Assembly: GCA_002787535.1 (NCBI GenBank)
Contig: PCXB01000013.1
Location: 1 to 47,153 of the forward strand
Source of the DNA: Deltaproteobacteria bacterium CG11_big_fil_rev_8_21_14_0_20_45_16
GTDB taxonomy: Bacteria > Bdellovibrionota > UBA2394
Reading direction: 5' to 3'
Length of the DNA stretch: 47,153 nt
In this document: positions 17,888 through 26,673 of the stretch, piece by piece
Layout of the letters: each line of letters opens with the position of its first letter
Position numbering within the stretch: position 1 is the first letter of the stretch
The notes under the pieces: model-generated
Databases searched by the model: none
The model's input: the letters and a program-made list of their open reading frames with translations, nothing else
What the model was told of the DNA's origin: nothing
Made by a program: the position numbers and the translations under genes

Positions 17888-19306
17888 TTAGTAAATCGAC
17901 AAAAGCTTCTCGACAGCGTTAGGCATATTGATTCGACCGTATCCGTAAGTATTGTCCTTACCTCGATCACCCAGATCATCCGCCGTTTCAGTTAGTACTT
18001 TGATAACATCTTCAATTTTTAAAGCCGGATTGACTTGATACAAAAGTGCAATCGCACCAGTCACGTGCGGAGTCGCCATCGAAGTGCCACTGAATCTAGC
18101 GTATTTTCCTCCAGGAACACTCGAAAGAATTTTTACGCCAGGAGCCGCAATGTCGGGCTTGACGATGGACTCTTGATTTCCTTCGGCGTCGGTAACTTCA
18201 ACCGGTCCGCGTGAAGAAAACGAAGCTGCATCATCATTTTCATCCGTTGCGGCTACTGCAAAAGACATGGGCAAGTTTCCGGGGGTTCCAACCGTTGATT
18301 CGCCTGGCCCTGAATTCCCCGCCGCAAAGGAGGGGAAAATTTGAAGTTCATTCCAGGCGACTACCGCTTGCGCAAAAGGATTCTTGCGAAGGTCCGCTTC
18401 CATGGAGCCACCCCATGAGTTATTGACAACTCTGGGACGAAGATTGCTCTCAAGTTTTCGCTCTGGATTGGCGACCCACTCCATACCACGTAAGATCCAA
18501 CTCAATTGACTATATCCCTGATCAGATAGAATCTTTCCGATGACGAGCTTCGCTCGTGGTGCGATTCCAATTTGCGTTCCTGTAACGCCATCACCTGTAA
18601 TCGTCCCAGCGACATGCGTTCCGTGACCATTTCCGTCATAGGGCAGTTCTTTGCCATCAACAAAATCTTTCCAGGCGACAACCTTGTTTTGCAACTCGGG
18701 ATGGCTTGCATCCATACCAGTATCCAAAATTCCAACAACGACATCCGTTCCAAGAAGGTCAGGATGTGCTGTGCGAAGTTCAGGGATCCCAATTTTTTCC
18801 AGGCCGTAGCTGTACTCGTCCATACCCATTACAGGCTCTTCTTCGTCAGCTAAAATCCCTACGCGAATTTTTCTATCGAGCACGATTGAGGTGACACTAT
18901 CCATTTGCGCCATCTGCCAAAGAAGGCTTTGGCTGATAGTTCCCACCATCGTATTGGCCGTCCAAAGGAACATATAATCTTTGATCGCCGGGTCACCCGC
19001 AAAATCTTCGGTTCCTATCCATTCATTTACGAAGTGGCGCAACTCCCATTGGACTTCAAGAGTCTGCTTTTTTCGATTGTACTCAACCTCTGCCGGACTG
19101 GGTTCATCCCAATAGGATTTGGCGGCAGGCATAATAGGATTCATCACCACCATCACCGCTAGAGGTACATCCGTCTTTGACATCGCTCTCACAAGATACG
19201 GGTCAAATTTCTCAGCCTGAGCAAAGGCTGATGAGACCAGGATTAGAAGCGCCGCAGCTGATGCTCCGGCCCATACAGTTAGTTTATTTATATTGGCTTT
19301 TAGCAT
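17888..19306 (-). CDS. Secreted subtilisin-like serine protease (S8 family)
   Basis: The protein has a signal peptide (residues 1-30, ending SSAFAQ), a pro-region of about 150 residues, and a peptidase S8 domain from about residue 185 to the end. The catalytic triad is visible: Asp195 in VVVGILDTGMDASHPEL, His228 in DGNGHGTHVAGTITG and Ser409 in FSGTSMATPHVTGAIALLY, with the oxyanion Asn331 in PSFAAGNSGPGE. All key residues are present, so it should be active. It is exported, probably to the periplasm or outside. The promoter region is shared with the divergent PrcB-like gene at 19431. Confidence 0.94.
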   Translation of the reverse strand: MLKANINKLTVWAGASAAALLILVSSAFAQAEKFDPYLVRAMSKTDVPLAVMVVMNPIMPAAKSYWDEPSPAEVEYNRKKQTLEVQWELRHFVNEWIGTEDFAGDPAIKDYMFLWTANTMVGTISQSLLWQMAQMDSVTSIVLDRKIRVGILADEEEPVMGMDEYSYGLEKIGIPELRTAHPDLLGTDVVVGILDTGMDASHPELQNKVVAWKDFVDGKELPYDGNGHGTHVAGTITGDGVTGTQIGIAPRAKLVIGKILSDQGYSQLSWILRGMEWVANPERKLESNLRPRVVNNSWGGSMEADLRKNPFAQAVVAWNELQIFPSFAAGNSGPGESTVGTPGNLPMSFAVAATDENDDAASFSSRGPVEVTDAEGNQESIVKPDIAAPGVKILSSVPGGKYARFSGTSMATPHVTGAIALLYQVNPALKIEDVIKVLTETADDLGDRGKDNTYGYGRINMPNAVEKLLSIY

Positions 19307-19430
19307 TCAATTCCCCCCCGAAAATTAAAGATCAATAATTGATTCTATGCTTCTAAATTTTAAAATTTAAGAGAAATTGAATGCGCGTCGAAAATATTTT
19401 GCTACGCTCCATGAAAAGGAGAATAAAATA
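19307..19430. promoter_or_regulatory. Divergent control region with two AT-rich palindromes
   Basis: Between the subtilase and the PrcB-like gene lie two perfect palindromes: ATCAATAATTGAT (19331-19343, one central base) and TAAATTTTAAAATTTA (19354-19369). They are candidate operator sites controlling both genes. Perfect palindromes can occur by chance in AT-rich DNA, so support is modest. The strand of action is not defined. Confidence 0.35.
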
Positions 19431-19991
19431 ATGCAGAGCATTAACACATCGCGAAAATTTATAGGTTTAGTTTCTTTAATAATATTAACGATTCTAAGTT
19501 TTTCAAAAATTCAAGCTCAAGATGCCCTGCCAAAGGAAGATGAAGGAATAAAACTCGAGATTGGTCATTACTACCTTCCACCAACTTCTTTGGAATTTCA
19601 GTTTGATAATTTTCAAAAATTTTGGATTGGAGACTTAGAATCTTGGCAAGCCCTTTGGAAAGATCACAACGCTAACCCCGATAGTCTTCCTGGTCTGAAA
19701 GTAGATTTTCAGAAGAAAGCGATTTTGGCTTTATTCTGGAAAAGCGAAGAAGGCGTGATCCGCTATCCAAGTATTTTGACAGTTGAAGAGGTGACTAAAT
19801 CGGAAACTGAAAAAAACCTCCGATTGCGATTCAATCTCACGACGCCCTGCTTCGGCCTAGTGACATCACGCTCACCAGCTATGTTCTTGGTTTTCGATAG
19901 AGAAGATTTGAAATATTCGAAAATTGAAGTCGAGAGTATCCAGTCGAACCAGCAAGATTGTTTTGGATCACCCTCGACTTCGAATAATTGA
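19431..19991 (+). CDS. Exported protein, possible PrcB-type protease-complex partner
   Basis: I use the ATG at 19431, which has AAGGAG nine bases upstream; the ATG-like start 54 bases earlier lacks one. The protein of 186 residues has a signal peptide (FIGLVSLIILTILSFS, cleavage near IQAQ). The mature part (SWQALWKDHN, KVDFQKKAILALFWKSEEG, LTTPCFGLVTSRSPAMFLVF) resembles the C-terminal domain of PrcB, which in Treponema denticola joins the subtilase-like dentilisin complex. That match is from pattern memory and is tentative. Its position back to back with a secreted subtilase fits the idea. Confidence 0.6.
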   Translation: MQSINTSRKFIGLVSLIILTILSFSKIQAQDALPKEDEGIKLEIGHYYLPPTSLEFQFDNFQKFWIGDLESWQALWKDHNANPDSLPGLKVDFQKKAILALFWKSEEGVIRYPSILTVEEVTKSETEKNLRLRFNLTTPCFGLVTSRSPAMFLVFDREDLKYSKIEVESIQSNQQDCFGSPSTSNN

Positions 19992-19996
19992 TCAAT

Positions 19997-21163
19997 TTAT
20001 TTTTTCTTGGCGCTAGTCGTCGACGCAACAACTTGAGCCACCACAGCCTTGTCTTCTACCTTTGGAGACAGAACTGGAGAGCTCGTAGGCAAATTGATAT
20101 TTAACTTCTGGTAGAGCTCCTTAATCACAGCTGTCTGGATATCTTTGTGCTCTTTTAAAAACTCAATAGCATTGTCTCGGCCTTGACCGATTTTTTCTTC
20201 TTTATAGGCATACCAAGCACCCGCCTTAGAAATAACCTCTTGCTCTGCCGCTAGATCGACAATCTCTCCAACGCGCTCAATTCCTTTGCCATAAATAATA
20301 TCAAACTCAGCCTGCTTAAATGGTGCCGCCACTTTATTTTTGACCACTTTCACGCGGGTTCGATTACCGATGACATCTTCGCCCTGCTTAAGCGCTCCAA
20401 TTCGTCGAATATCTAAACGAAGCGAACAATAAAATTTAAGCGCGTTTCCACCTGTCGTTGTCTCAGGATTGCCAAACATAACACCAATCTTCATTCGAAT
20501 CTGATTAATGAACACAACGACCGATTTGGATTTTGAAATAGTACCTGTCAGCTTTCTCAAGGCTTGACTCATTAGTCGAGCCTGAAGGCCCATATGAGAG
20601 TCTCCCATATTGCCTTCGATTTCTGCCTTCGGTGTAAGCGCGGCGACTGAATCGACAACAATCAAATCCACCACACCCGATCGAACTAAGGCATCGACAA
20701 TCTCGAGAGCTTCCTCTCCCGTATCAGGCTGTGAAATAAGAAGGTCATTAATGTTTACTCCCAAGTTGGAAGCATAGTTCACATCGATCGCATGCTCAGC
20801 ATCAACAAAAGCACAAACCCCTCCACGTTTTTGGCACTCTGCCACAAGGTGAAGAGTGAGGGTTGTCTTTCCGGAACTTTCCGGACCAAATATTTCGATA
20901 ATACGCCCACGAGGCACGCCACCAATTCCCAGAGCAATATCAAGACCCAAAGATCCCGTCGGAATCACATCAGACGATGGGATAACTGCCTTGCTTTCGC
21001 CCAGGCGCATAATCGAGCCTTTGCCAAATTGTTTTTCAATCGAGCTTAGCGCAACCTCTAAGGCCTTCGCTTTCTCAGAACTCAAAACATTAGTCTTCAT
21101 CTCCGGATTTTCTTTTGCTGCTTTAGTGCTTGTAGTTGCTGGCGTTTGACCTGTTTGAGCCAC
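19997..21163 (-). CDS. recA: Recombinase RecA
   Basis: RecA forms the filament for strand exchange and SOS coprotease activity. Motifs: Walker [30 protein letters not shown], Walker [21 protein letters not shown], loop 1 [39 protein letters not shown] with loop 2 and the C-terminal dimer region. I start at the GTG at 21163, which has GAGGAGG five bases upstream; a TTG at 21181 lies before that site. An N-terminal extension of about 25 residues ([20 protein letters not shown]) precedes the usual start. No clear SOS box is visible upstream. The stop is five bases from the convergent PrcB-like gene. Confidence 0.97.
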   Translation of the reverse strand: MAQTGQTPATTSTKAAKENPEMKTNVLSSEKAKALEVALSSIEKQFGKGSIMRLGESKAVIPSSDVIPTGSLGLDIALGIGGVPRGRIIEIFGPESSGKTTLTLHLVAECQKRGGVCAFVDAEHAIDVNYASNLGVNINDLLISQPDTGEEALEIVDALVRSGVVDLIVVDSVAALTPKAEIEGNMGDSHMGLQARLMSQALRKLTGTISKSKSVVVFINQIRMKIGVMFGNPETTTGGNALKFYCSLRLDIRRIGALKQGEDVIGNRTRVKVVKNKVAAPFKQAEFDIIYGKGIERVGEIVDLAAEQEVISKAGAWYAYKEEKIGQGRDNAIEFLKEHKDIQTAVIKELYQKLNINLPTSSPVLSPKVEDKAVVAQVVASTTSAKKK

Positions 21164-21290
21164 GATGACCTCCTCATTCAAAAATTAATTTCATTAAACA
21201 CTGAAAGCAAAGCTATAGAACTTGTTGTTGGCAAGATGTCTTTTAGAAGCAGTGCTAGTTTGATTTATGGGGCTAGAGAGCATTGCCGCA

Positions 21291-21309
21291 GCCCGCCGAA
21301 GAAGCGGGC
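21291..21309 (-). terminator. GC-rich hairpin after iscX
   Basis: GCCCGC (21291-21296) pairs with GCGGGC (21304-21309) around a seven-base loop, 12 bases past the iscX stop on the minus strand. There is no T-run after it, so it may be a weak or Rho-assisted terminator between iscX and recA. Confidence 0.4.
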
Positions 21310-21320
21310 CCATGCGTTAA

Positions 21321-21725
21321 TTAATAAAGCTCATCCTCGTCGTCTTCGTCTTCATCTTCATCTTCGAAGGCCTCGTCCAAGCTGACTTCATCACGATCAT
21401 CCTCGTCATCATCGTCTTCGACCATTTTATCATCACGATAAACGTCTTCGTCCAATTCAGAGTCTTCATCAACTTCCAAATCTTGGTAAGGACCAAGCTC
21501 ATCTTCCATTTCGCTGCGCTCTTCATGCCAACGAGTTTGAAGCTCTTCCAGAAGGTGAACATCCGGCTTGCGAGTTTTCTCTCCAAAATCACGCAACTTC
21601 GTAACAAGCTCTACCAACTTATTGGCTGTTAGCTTAGATGGATCGAGCTGTGGATGCTCGTCAATTAAACGAAAAGCTAGTTCTTCCGTATCACCCCAAG
21701 TTAGTTTTGCTGACTTTTTTGCCAT
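21321..21725 (-). CDS. iscX: IscX-like Fe-S assembly protein with a long acidic tail
   Basis: Residues about 6-72 resemble IscX/YfhJ, which binds IscS and iron and modulates Fe-S assembly: KLTWGDTEELAFRLIDEHPQ, LDPSKLTANKLVELVTKLRD and KPDVHLLEELQTRWHEE align with the E. coli W-T-D...DP...E-x-I-L-E-A pattern. From about residue 78 onward almost everything is Asp or Glu (LEVDEDSELDEDVY, then DDDDEDDRDEVS and FEDEDEDEDDEDELY). IscX normally has about 66 residues, so the tail nearly doubles it. The ATG at 21725 is used. It lies behind fdx and iscA, which supports the role. Confidence 0.8.
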   Translation of the reverse strand: MAKKSAKLTWGDTEELAFRLIDEHPQLDPSKLTANKLVELVTKLRDFGEKTRKPDVHLLEELQTRWHEERSEMEDELGPYQDLEVDEDSELDEDVYRDDKMVEDDDDEDDRDEVSLDEAFEDEDEDEDDEDELY

Positions 21726-21781
21726 AGCTGGAGCTTTCAATCAGTCGCTTAATAAAATCAAGATTAAAAAGCAGCCCGCCT

Positions 21782-22072
21782 TTAATCCGGTATTCTAACG
21801 ACTATATCGCCTTTCTGAATTCTAGACTGGCAACCCAGGCGAGCGCCGTCTGTAAGTTTATCATTGGCTTCAAGCAAACTCTTTTCATCATCAGACATGG
21901 CACAAATGTTGTCCATTCCCGATTCGACAAAGACCTGACAAGTCGTGCAAGCGCAATTTCCACCACAGTCGTGATCGAGAGGCAAATTGTGTTCAAGAGC
22001 ACATTCAAGGATCGAACTACCCGCTGGAACCTCAAACTTCTCACCAAAATTAGAAAACGTTATTGTAGGCAT
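21782..22072 (-). CDS. fdx: [2Fe-2S] ferredoxin of the Isc type
   Basis: This 96-residue protein is an adrenodoxin-type ferredoxin that donates electrons for Fe-S cluster assembly. The cluster ligands are the three cysteines in DHDCGGNCACTTCQVFVE (the C-x5-C-x2-C spacing, with an additional Cys inside) and the fourth in ARLGCQSRIQKGD. The opening PTITFSNFGEKFEVPAGSSI and the EKSLLEANDKLTDGARLGC segment are typical. It is flanked by iscA and iscX in one direction, forming a compact cluster without iscS, iscU, hscA or hscB in the window. Confidence 0.92.
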   Translation of the reverse strand: MPTITFSNFGEKFEVPAGSSILECALEHNLPLDHDCGGNCACTTCQVFVESGMDNICAMSDDEKSLLEANDKLTDGARLGCQSRIQKGDIVVRIPD

Positions 22073-22114
22073 CGGTAATAAAGTTAACGGGAATTGGGGA
22101 TAGCCTCAAGATTC

Positions 22115-22471
22115 TTAGACCGAAAACGACGTTCCACATCCGCAAGATTTAGAAGCTTTGGGGTTTTTGTAGATAAAGCCCGAACCATTTAGACCATCTT
22201 CAAAGTCGATCTCAATGCCTTCTAGAAAAAGGGCGGACTTTGGATCCAAGAAAATACGAATCCCATTTTCCGAAATCTCCTGATCTCCGGCCTTGCTTGT
22301 ATCTTCAAAAGACATTTTATAAGAAAAACCAGAACAACCCCCTCCAACCACTGAAACTCTCAAAGCACAGCCCTCCGGCTTGCTCTCACGCTTCATAAGA
22401 CTTAAAATCTTATCGCGCGCCCGATCGCTGAGACTGAGGGTTTTGGAGGTTTGCACGGCTGGACTTGTCAT
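22115..22471 (-). CDS. iscA: A-type Fe-S carrier protein (IscA/ErpA family)
   Basis: A-type carriers bind Fe-S clusters or iron with three cysteines and pass clusters to targets. All three are present: the Cys in VVGGGCSGFSYKMSF and the two in SKSCGCGTSFSV at the C-terminus. The conserved LSLSDRARDKILSLMKRESK and EGIEIDFEDGLNGSGFIYKN segments support the family. IscA and ErpA are not separable by eye; I use iscA because fdx and iscX follow. The ATG at 22471 fits a protein of 118 residues. Confidence 0.9.
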   Translation of the reverse strand: MTSPAVQTSKTLSLSDRARDKILSLMKRESKPEGCALRVSVVGGGCSGFSYKMSFEDTSKAGDQEISENGIRIFLDPKSALFLEGIEIDFEDGLNGSGFIYKNPKASKSCGCGTSFSV

Positions 22472-22608
22472 AATCTAATCATTACAAATTTAGCATGTAT
22501 TGTCGTCTTGAGCAATGATTGGTCACACAAACTCCTGCCGAGCGAGATTGACAGCGTCCTATGGCTAACGTAGCCGATTTCTGACTTTAATCCCTCGAGA
22601 GGCAGCCT

Positions 22609-23523
22609 ATGAATTGGTCCCAAGCACAATCCAAATATTTCTCAGCACCACTCGTGCTTATCCATTCCGGCCTGGGCCCTGGTGACACTCTTCAACACAA
22701 AGCTGGCAAACCGGATTGGTATCTGTCTCGCTTGGAAGAAATCGCCAAAAAAATCCAAAAGAAACTGCGCGATCAAAATCCTTCAACCTTGGATCTCAGT
22801 TTGTATGGCGTCGAACAACTCGAGAACGAGGCTATTTTCAACGCAGGCTACGGAGCCAAACTTCAGTCGGATGGCCAGGCTCGACTTTCTTGCTCACTGA
22901 TGGATGGTGAAACTCAAAGATTTTCGAGTCTTTCTAATCTGGAAGGGTTCCAACATCCGTCAAAGATTGTCCAAAAACTTTTGGACGAACGAGACCGAAA
23001 CCTAAGCGGAGAGGGAGCCGCCCTATACGCGCTCGAAAAAGGCATTGAACCCGCTTCACCCATAACCGAAGCGCGACTGGAAGAGTGGAAAAATAAAAAG
23101 GCCGGCCAAACCGGGACCGTTGGCTGCGTGGCGCTCGATTCCAGATCCCACCTGGCCGCCTGCACTTCGACCGGAGGCCGCGGCATGGAAAGAATCGGAC
23201 GCGTCTCCGATAGCTGCACACCTGCCGGTAATTTTGCCAATCCGTGGGGAGCCGTATCGGCGACAGGAATAGGGGAAGATATTTTAGATGCCGGTCTTGC
23301 TGCCGCCATTCTCAGCCGCCTCGAAGATCGAATGAGTCTACAGGAATCTGTGAGCCGAGCCTTTTTAAGACATCAAAATAAGCATTTTGGGATAATCGGG
23401 CTAGACCGCGAGGGCAATGCGATCGTCCACGCCACTCAAGGAACTCTAGGCTTTGCCATCATCACCCCAGAAAAAACGTATATAGGCCTGGATTCAGAGG
23501 ATTGGGGAAAAATTTCAATTTAG
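22609..23523 (+). CDS. Isoaspartyl peptidase / L-asparaginase (Ntn hydrolase, type 2)
   Basis: Plant-type asparaginases are made as precursors that cleave themselves before a threonine, which becomes the nucleophile. Here Thr170 in KKAGQTGTVGCVALDSRSHL is that residue, followed by AACTSTGGRGMERIGRVSDS and the NPWGAVSATGIGEDILDAGL core, both typical. The N-terminal half has APLVLIHSGLGPGD and NEAIFNAGYGAKLQSDG. The 304-residue length is normal. It is cytoplasmic by lack of a signal peptide. A GAGAGG lies six bases before the ATG at 22609. The natural substrate (beta-aspartyl dipeptides or asparagine) is not set by sequence. Confidence 0.9.
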   Translation: MNWSQAQSKYFSAPLVLIHSGLGPGDTLQHKAGKPDWYLSRLEEIAKKIQKKLRDQNPSTLDLSLYGVEQLENEAIFNAGYGAKLQSDGQARLSCSLMDGETQRFSSLSNLEGFQHPSKIVQKLLDERDRNLSGEGAALYALEKGIEPASPITEARLEEWKNKKAGQTGTVGCVALDSRSHLAACTSTGGRGMERIGRVSDSCTPAGNFANPWGAVSATGIGEDILDAGLAAAILSRLEDRMSLQESVSRAFLRHQNKHFGIIGLDREGNAIVHATQGTLGFAIITPEKTYIGLDSEDWGKISI

Positions 23524-23575
23524 ACGCCTAGTTTTAAGTTGAGTTCTCTCCATTAATTCTGAAAAGATCGGGCCG

Positions 23576-25714
23576 ATGGAGGGGATCCAGAGGGAAAGGC
23601 CAAACTTGCTTGGAAGCTATTTTTTGGGGCTTCTAATTTACTCAAGCCTAGTTTTCCTAGGATTTGCGCCCAACTCTTCCGCGCAGACTGAAGCTTCGGT
23701 TGTTCAGCTCATGCCAAAACTTTTTTATTTTGAAAGCGCTCAGGATCTCCAGCGCTATTATGAGCGGTCTATCGAGGACCTTGAAAAACGCATCAAAAAA
23801 CTCGTGGAAATTCCCGACGGTCGAAATTTTCTTTTGGAACTAGACCGATTGTTTGGTTTTTTTGGAGAAAAAATGGCCTCATTCCACTTAGCCGAAGTGG
23901 CTCTCGCGGATTCTAAGCTCCGAGAAGAAGCCTCTCGACTACAGCTTCGAGCCTATGTTTGGTGGAACAAAGAAGTGATCGGCCGCATCGAAATTCATCG
24001 AAAACTTCGCCATGTCGAAGTTGATATGGATCGCTTAGCTCCTAAAGAACGTCGACTACTAGATGGCCTTCAATCTAATTTTAGACATTGGCATTCTGCC
24101 GACTCCGACTCGGAAGAATCCAAATTACTTGCTCAACAGAGTGCGATTAATCGCATTCAATTAAGTCAAAACATCGAAATCGCGGAGAATCTCTTCCAAA
24201 GAAATATTAATATGGCGAAGGCAACTTTGATTTTTGCAGAGGAAGATCTCCGAGGAGTGCCCTTGGAATATATCAAGGATCTCAAATTGAAGGATGGTCG
24301 CTATCAAATTGAGGCAGCAGAATGGTGGCAGTTTGATTTAATTATGCGCTCCGCCAACTCGGCCACCACACGGCGGAGAACTTACCGGGCGCGGGAAAGT
24401 ATTGCGGCACAAATTAACGACCTCTTGATTCCCCAGATTCTTGAACTGCGGCGGCGTCTCGCCCTTACTTCAGGAGTCTCCAATTGGGCAACTTATCAAC
24501 TCGAAGGCCTCGTATTTGAAAGCCCAAAAGAACTAAGAAACTTTCTGCTGCGAGCAGAGAAACGCAACCGACCTAAATTTATTGCGGAACAAACCTTGAT
24601 TCGAAAAATGAAGTCTAAACGGATGGGCAGATCCAATCCCGAAATTTATCTTTATGATGTCGCCTACTATCTCAATGAATACGTTAAGGATGAACTTGCT
24701 GTCGATCTTGTCGGCTTGCGAGATTACCTAGAGTTCGAACACGTGCTTCAAGTTATTTTTGAACAAATGGAAACTAGCTTCCATTTGAAAATCAAACGTT
24801 CGCAAGTCAAAGTCTGGGACCAAAATGTGCTGGCCTACGACGTCTACGAAAGAGAATCAGGAACTCGAAAGGGAAGAATCTATATTGATCCATTTCCTCG
24901 AGACGGAAAGGATAAGTGGTTTTTCAGTCTAAGTCTCAATGATAGATTTGTTGATCAGGATGGGCGCGTTCATATACCAAGTAATTTGATTGTCGCCAAT
25001 TACCCCCCCGCTTCTGAGGGCGCCCCCGCACTTCTTAGTATGGAGGACGTTGAAACCCAGCTTCACGAACTGGGTCACAGCCTTCACCAGATTTTGACGA
25101 ATATTGATTATGCATCTCTCTCTGGAATGAACTCACAGGAAGATATTACTGAGACTCCTTCTAAATTTTTGGAAGTCTGGATGCGGGACACAGAATTCTT
25201 ATCAAAGCTTTTGGTCCATCACAAAACTGGGGAGCGTCTGGAGCCCGAAGCGATAAATAAAGTTATTGAAGCCCTGAGAGTTGGAAGCGCTCACCGGCGA
25301 CAAGGTCAGATTGCTAAATCTATATTGGATCTTGAACTTCACGAAGCCGAGAATTCCACTCAATCAGCTCGTCAGATCGAGCAAAAAATCTACGCTAAAT
25401 ACTTCTACCCTCTTGACGAGAAAAGCTTTCCCCTGACTAGCTTTAGCCATCTCTTTGGCGGCTACGATTCCTTGTTCTGGATTTATGAATTAGGATCGAC
25501 TTTAGCCGAGCGAATCGAAAATCTATTTCTTAGCGAAGCGGGCAGCATTTTAGATCCCGCTATGAGCGCTCGCTATCGAGAAAGATTCCTATCGCAGGGA
25601 GGGATTCAGCTTTCCAGAGATCTTATTGCTGATTTATTTGAAATGAATAGGAATTCTTGCGCGAAGTTTTTCAATAAACTCGGATCACATCGGATCACAA
25701 GAGACTCTCCCTAG
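23576..25714 (+). CDS. Exported M3-family zinc metallopeptidase (oligoendopeptidase-like)
   Basis: Residues 1-37 include a signal-like hydrophobic stretch (YFLGLLIYSSLVFLGFAP) ending near SSAQ. The M3 active site is clear at about residue 497: ETQLHELGHSLHQILTNIDY with the HExxH zinc ligands, and the third ligand and downstream motif in QEDITETPSKFLEVWMRD. The long helical N-terminal half is typical of this family, and the C-terminal region (FSHLFGGYDSLFWIYELGST) contains the conserved GxxYxS-type substrate-site pattern. M3 enzymes cleave short peptides. At 712 residues it is of thimet-oligopeptidase length; a signal peptide suggests a periplasmic or secreted role. Confidence 0.9.
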   Translation: MEGIQRERPNLLGSYFLGLLIYSSLVFLGFAPNSSAQTEASVVQLMPKLFYFESAQDLQRYYERSIEDLEKRIKKLVEIPDGRNFLLELDRLFGFFGEKMASFHLAEVALADSKLREEASRLQLRAYVWWNKEVIGRIEIHRKLRHVEVDMDRLAPKERRLLDGLQSNFRHWHSADSDSEESKLLAQQSAINRIQLSQNIEIAENLFQRNINMAKATLIFAEEDLRGVPLEYIKDLKLKDGRYQIEAAEWWQFDLIMRSANSATTRRRTYRARESIAAQINDLLIPQILELRRRLALTSGVSNWATYQLEGLVFESPKELRNFLLRAEKRNRPKFIAEQTLIRKMKSKRMGRSNPEIYLYDVAYYLNEYVKDELAVDLVGLRDYLEFEHVLQVIFEQMETSFHLKIKRSQVKVWDQNVLAYDVYERESGTRKGRIYIDPFPRDGKDKWFFSLSLNDRFVDQDGRVHIPSNLIVANYPPASEGAPALLSMEDVETQLHELGHSLHQILTNIDYASLSGMNSQEDITETPSKFLEVWMRDTEFLSKLLVHHKTGERLEPEAINKVIEALRVGSAHRRQGQIAKSILDLELHEAENSTQSARQIEQKIYAKYFYPLDEKSFPLTSFSHLFGGYDSLFWIYELGSTLAERIENLFLSEAGSILDPAMSARYRERFLSQGGIQLSRDLIADLFEMNRNSCAKFFNKLGSHRITRDSP

Positions 25715-25817
25715 TTGGCAGACCTTTCAATGCTAGACAATTTTACTGAACACAAGATTGTTACACTTTGAACACAATCCGCTTGATGTCTGCTTTATCC
25801 AGATTTAGTTTGTTCGA

Positions 25818-26673
25818 GTGTCTGGGGAGAGGTCGGCAAATTCGTCAAAGAATCTATTTGAGTTTTCTGAGGCTAGAGATTGGCTCGCAGAGGTATTTCG
25901 GCAAAAGAAAATGAAAAACTCCCGCTTTTCTTTGAGAGCCTGGTCCAAACAACTCGGTTTTTCTAGTTCTAATATGTTGTCAATGATTCTTCGCAAAGAG
26001 CGCCGACTCGGCCCTGAAACGGCGCGACGCACGCATAGCGGACGAGATGAAGCTAGGACCTGAGCCGACGCGCTACCTGGAGCTCCTTTGCTCATACAAC
26101 AATGCAAAATCGAGCGAGGAAACTAACTATTTTCTGTATCAACTTGAAGGTCTTCGGCCAAAAAGACTGGAGAGTTTTCTATCATTGGACAAATTTCGAC
26201 TAATTGCTGACTGGTATCATATTGCGATTCTGAAAATGATTAACCTACCCGACTTCCGTAATTCGCCAAATTGGATCTCGCGTAGATTCGATTCAAAAAT
26301 TCCGCCAACGACAATTAAGGCCGCAATCCGCAGGCTGATTCGTCTTGGGATAATCGAGGAAGATGCCCAAGGAAACATAAAGCGAAAAAATGAAAACATA
26401 GATTCGACAACTAATGATTTGCCCAGCCAAGCCATTCGAAAATTTCACAGCCAAATGATTGAAAAGGCCGGCGAAGCTCTAAGGGAGCAGAGTGTCGGAG
26501 AGAGAGAAATTTCGTCGAACACCTTTGCCATTTCCGCCGCGGATTTGCCAAAGGCAAAGAGAATGATTCGAAAGTTTCAGGATGAACTTCAGGCTGTGCT
26601 TAGCCGGGGTAATTCCAATGAAGTTTATCAACTCAATATCCAATTTTTTGCATTAACAAAGGGGGAAAAATGA
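25818..26673 (+). pseudogene. TIGR02147-family gene with a frameshift (4-bp duplication)
   Basis: Two consecutive frames together match the TIGR02147 pattern seen in Bdellovibrio and Fibrobacter. The first, from the GTG at 25818, has FEFSEARDWLAEVFRQKKMK, RFSLRAWSKQLGFSSSNML and RKERRLGPETARR, a helix-turn-helix-like N-terminus. The second continues at DEMKLGPEPTRYLELLCSYN and carries the rest, including SRRFDSKIPPTTIKAAIRRL. They are joined by ACGC repeated at 26027-26030 and 26031-26034. Removing one copy restores a single frame reading ...ETARRIADEMKLGPEP. An ATG near 26047 could start the second part alone. It overlaps the next gene by ATGA, so the two were once coupled. Sequencing error or programmed shift is possible. 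Confidence 0.8.
26027..26034 (+). repeat. Tandem ACGC duplication causing the frameshift
   Basis: The sequence CGACGCACGCATAGC contains ACGC twice in a row. Deleting one copy puts both halves of the TIGR02147-family gene in one reading frame. The direct repeat is the type made by slipped-strand replication. Confidence 0.85.

Noticed and set aside
21182-21320. Possible LexA box upstream of recA (GAAC...TGTT-like)
   Set aside because: No full match to the GAAC-N4-GTTC or other known box; too weak to annotate.
22914-23309. Minus-strand open frame in the asparaginase gene
   Set aside because: It is a shadow of the opposite strand; the asparaginase motifs are unambiguous.
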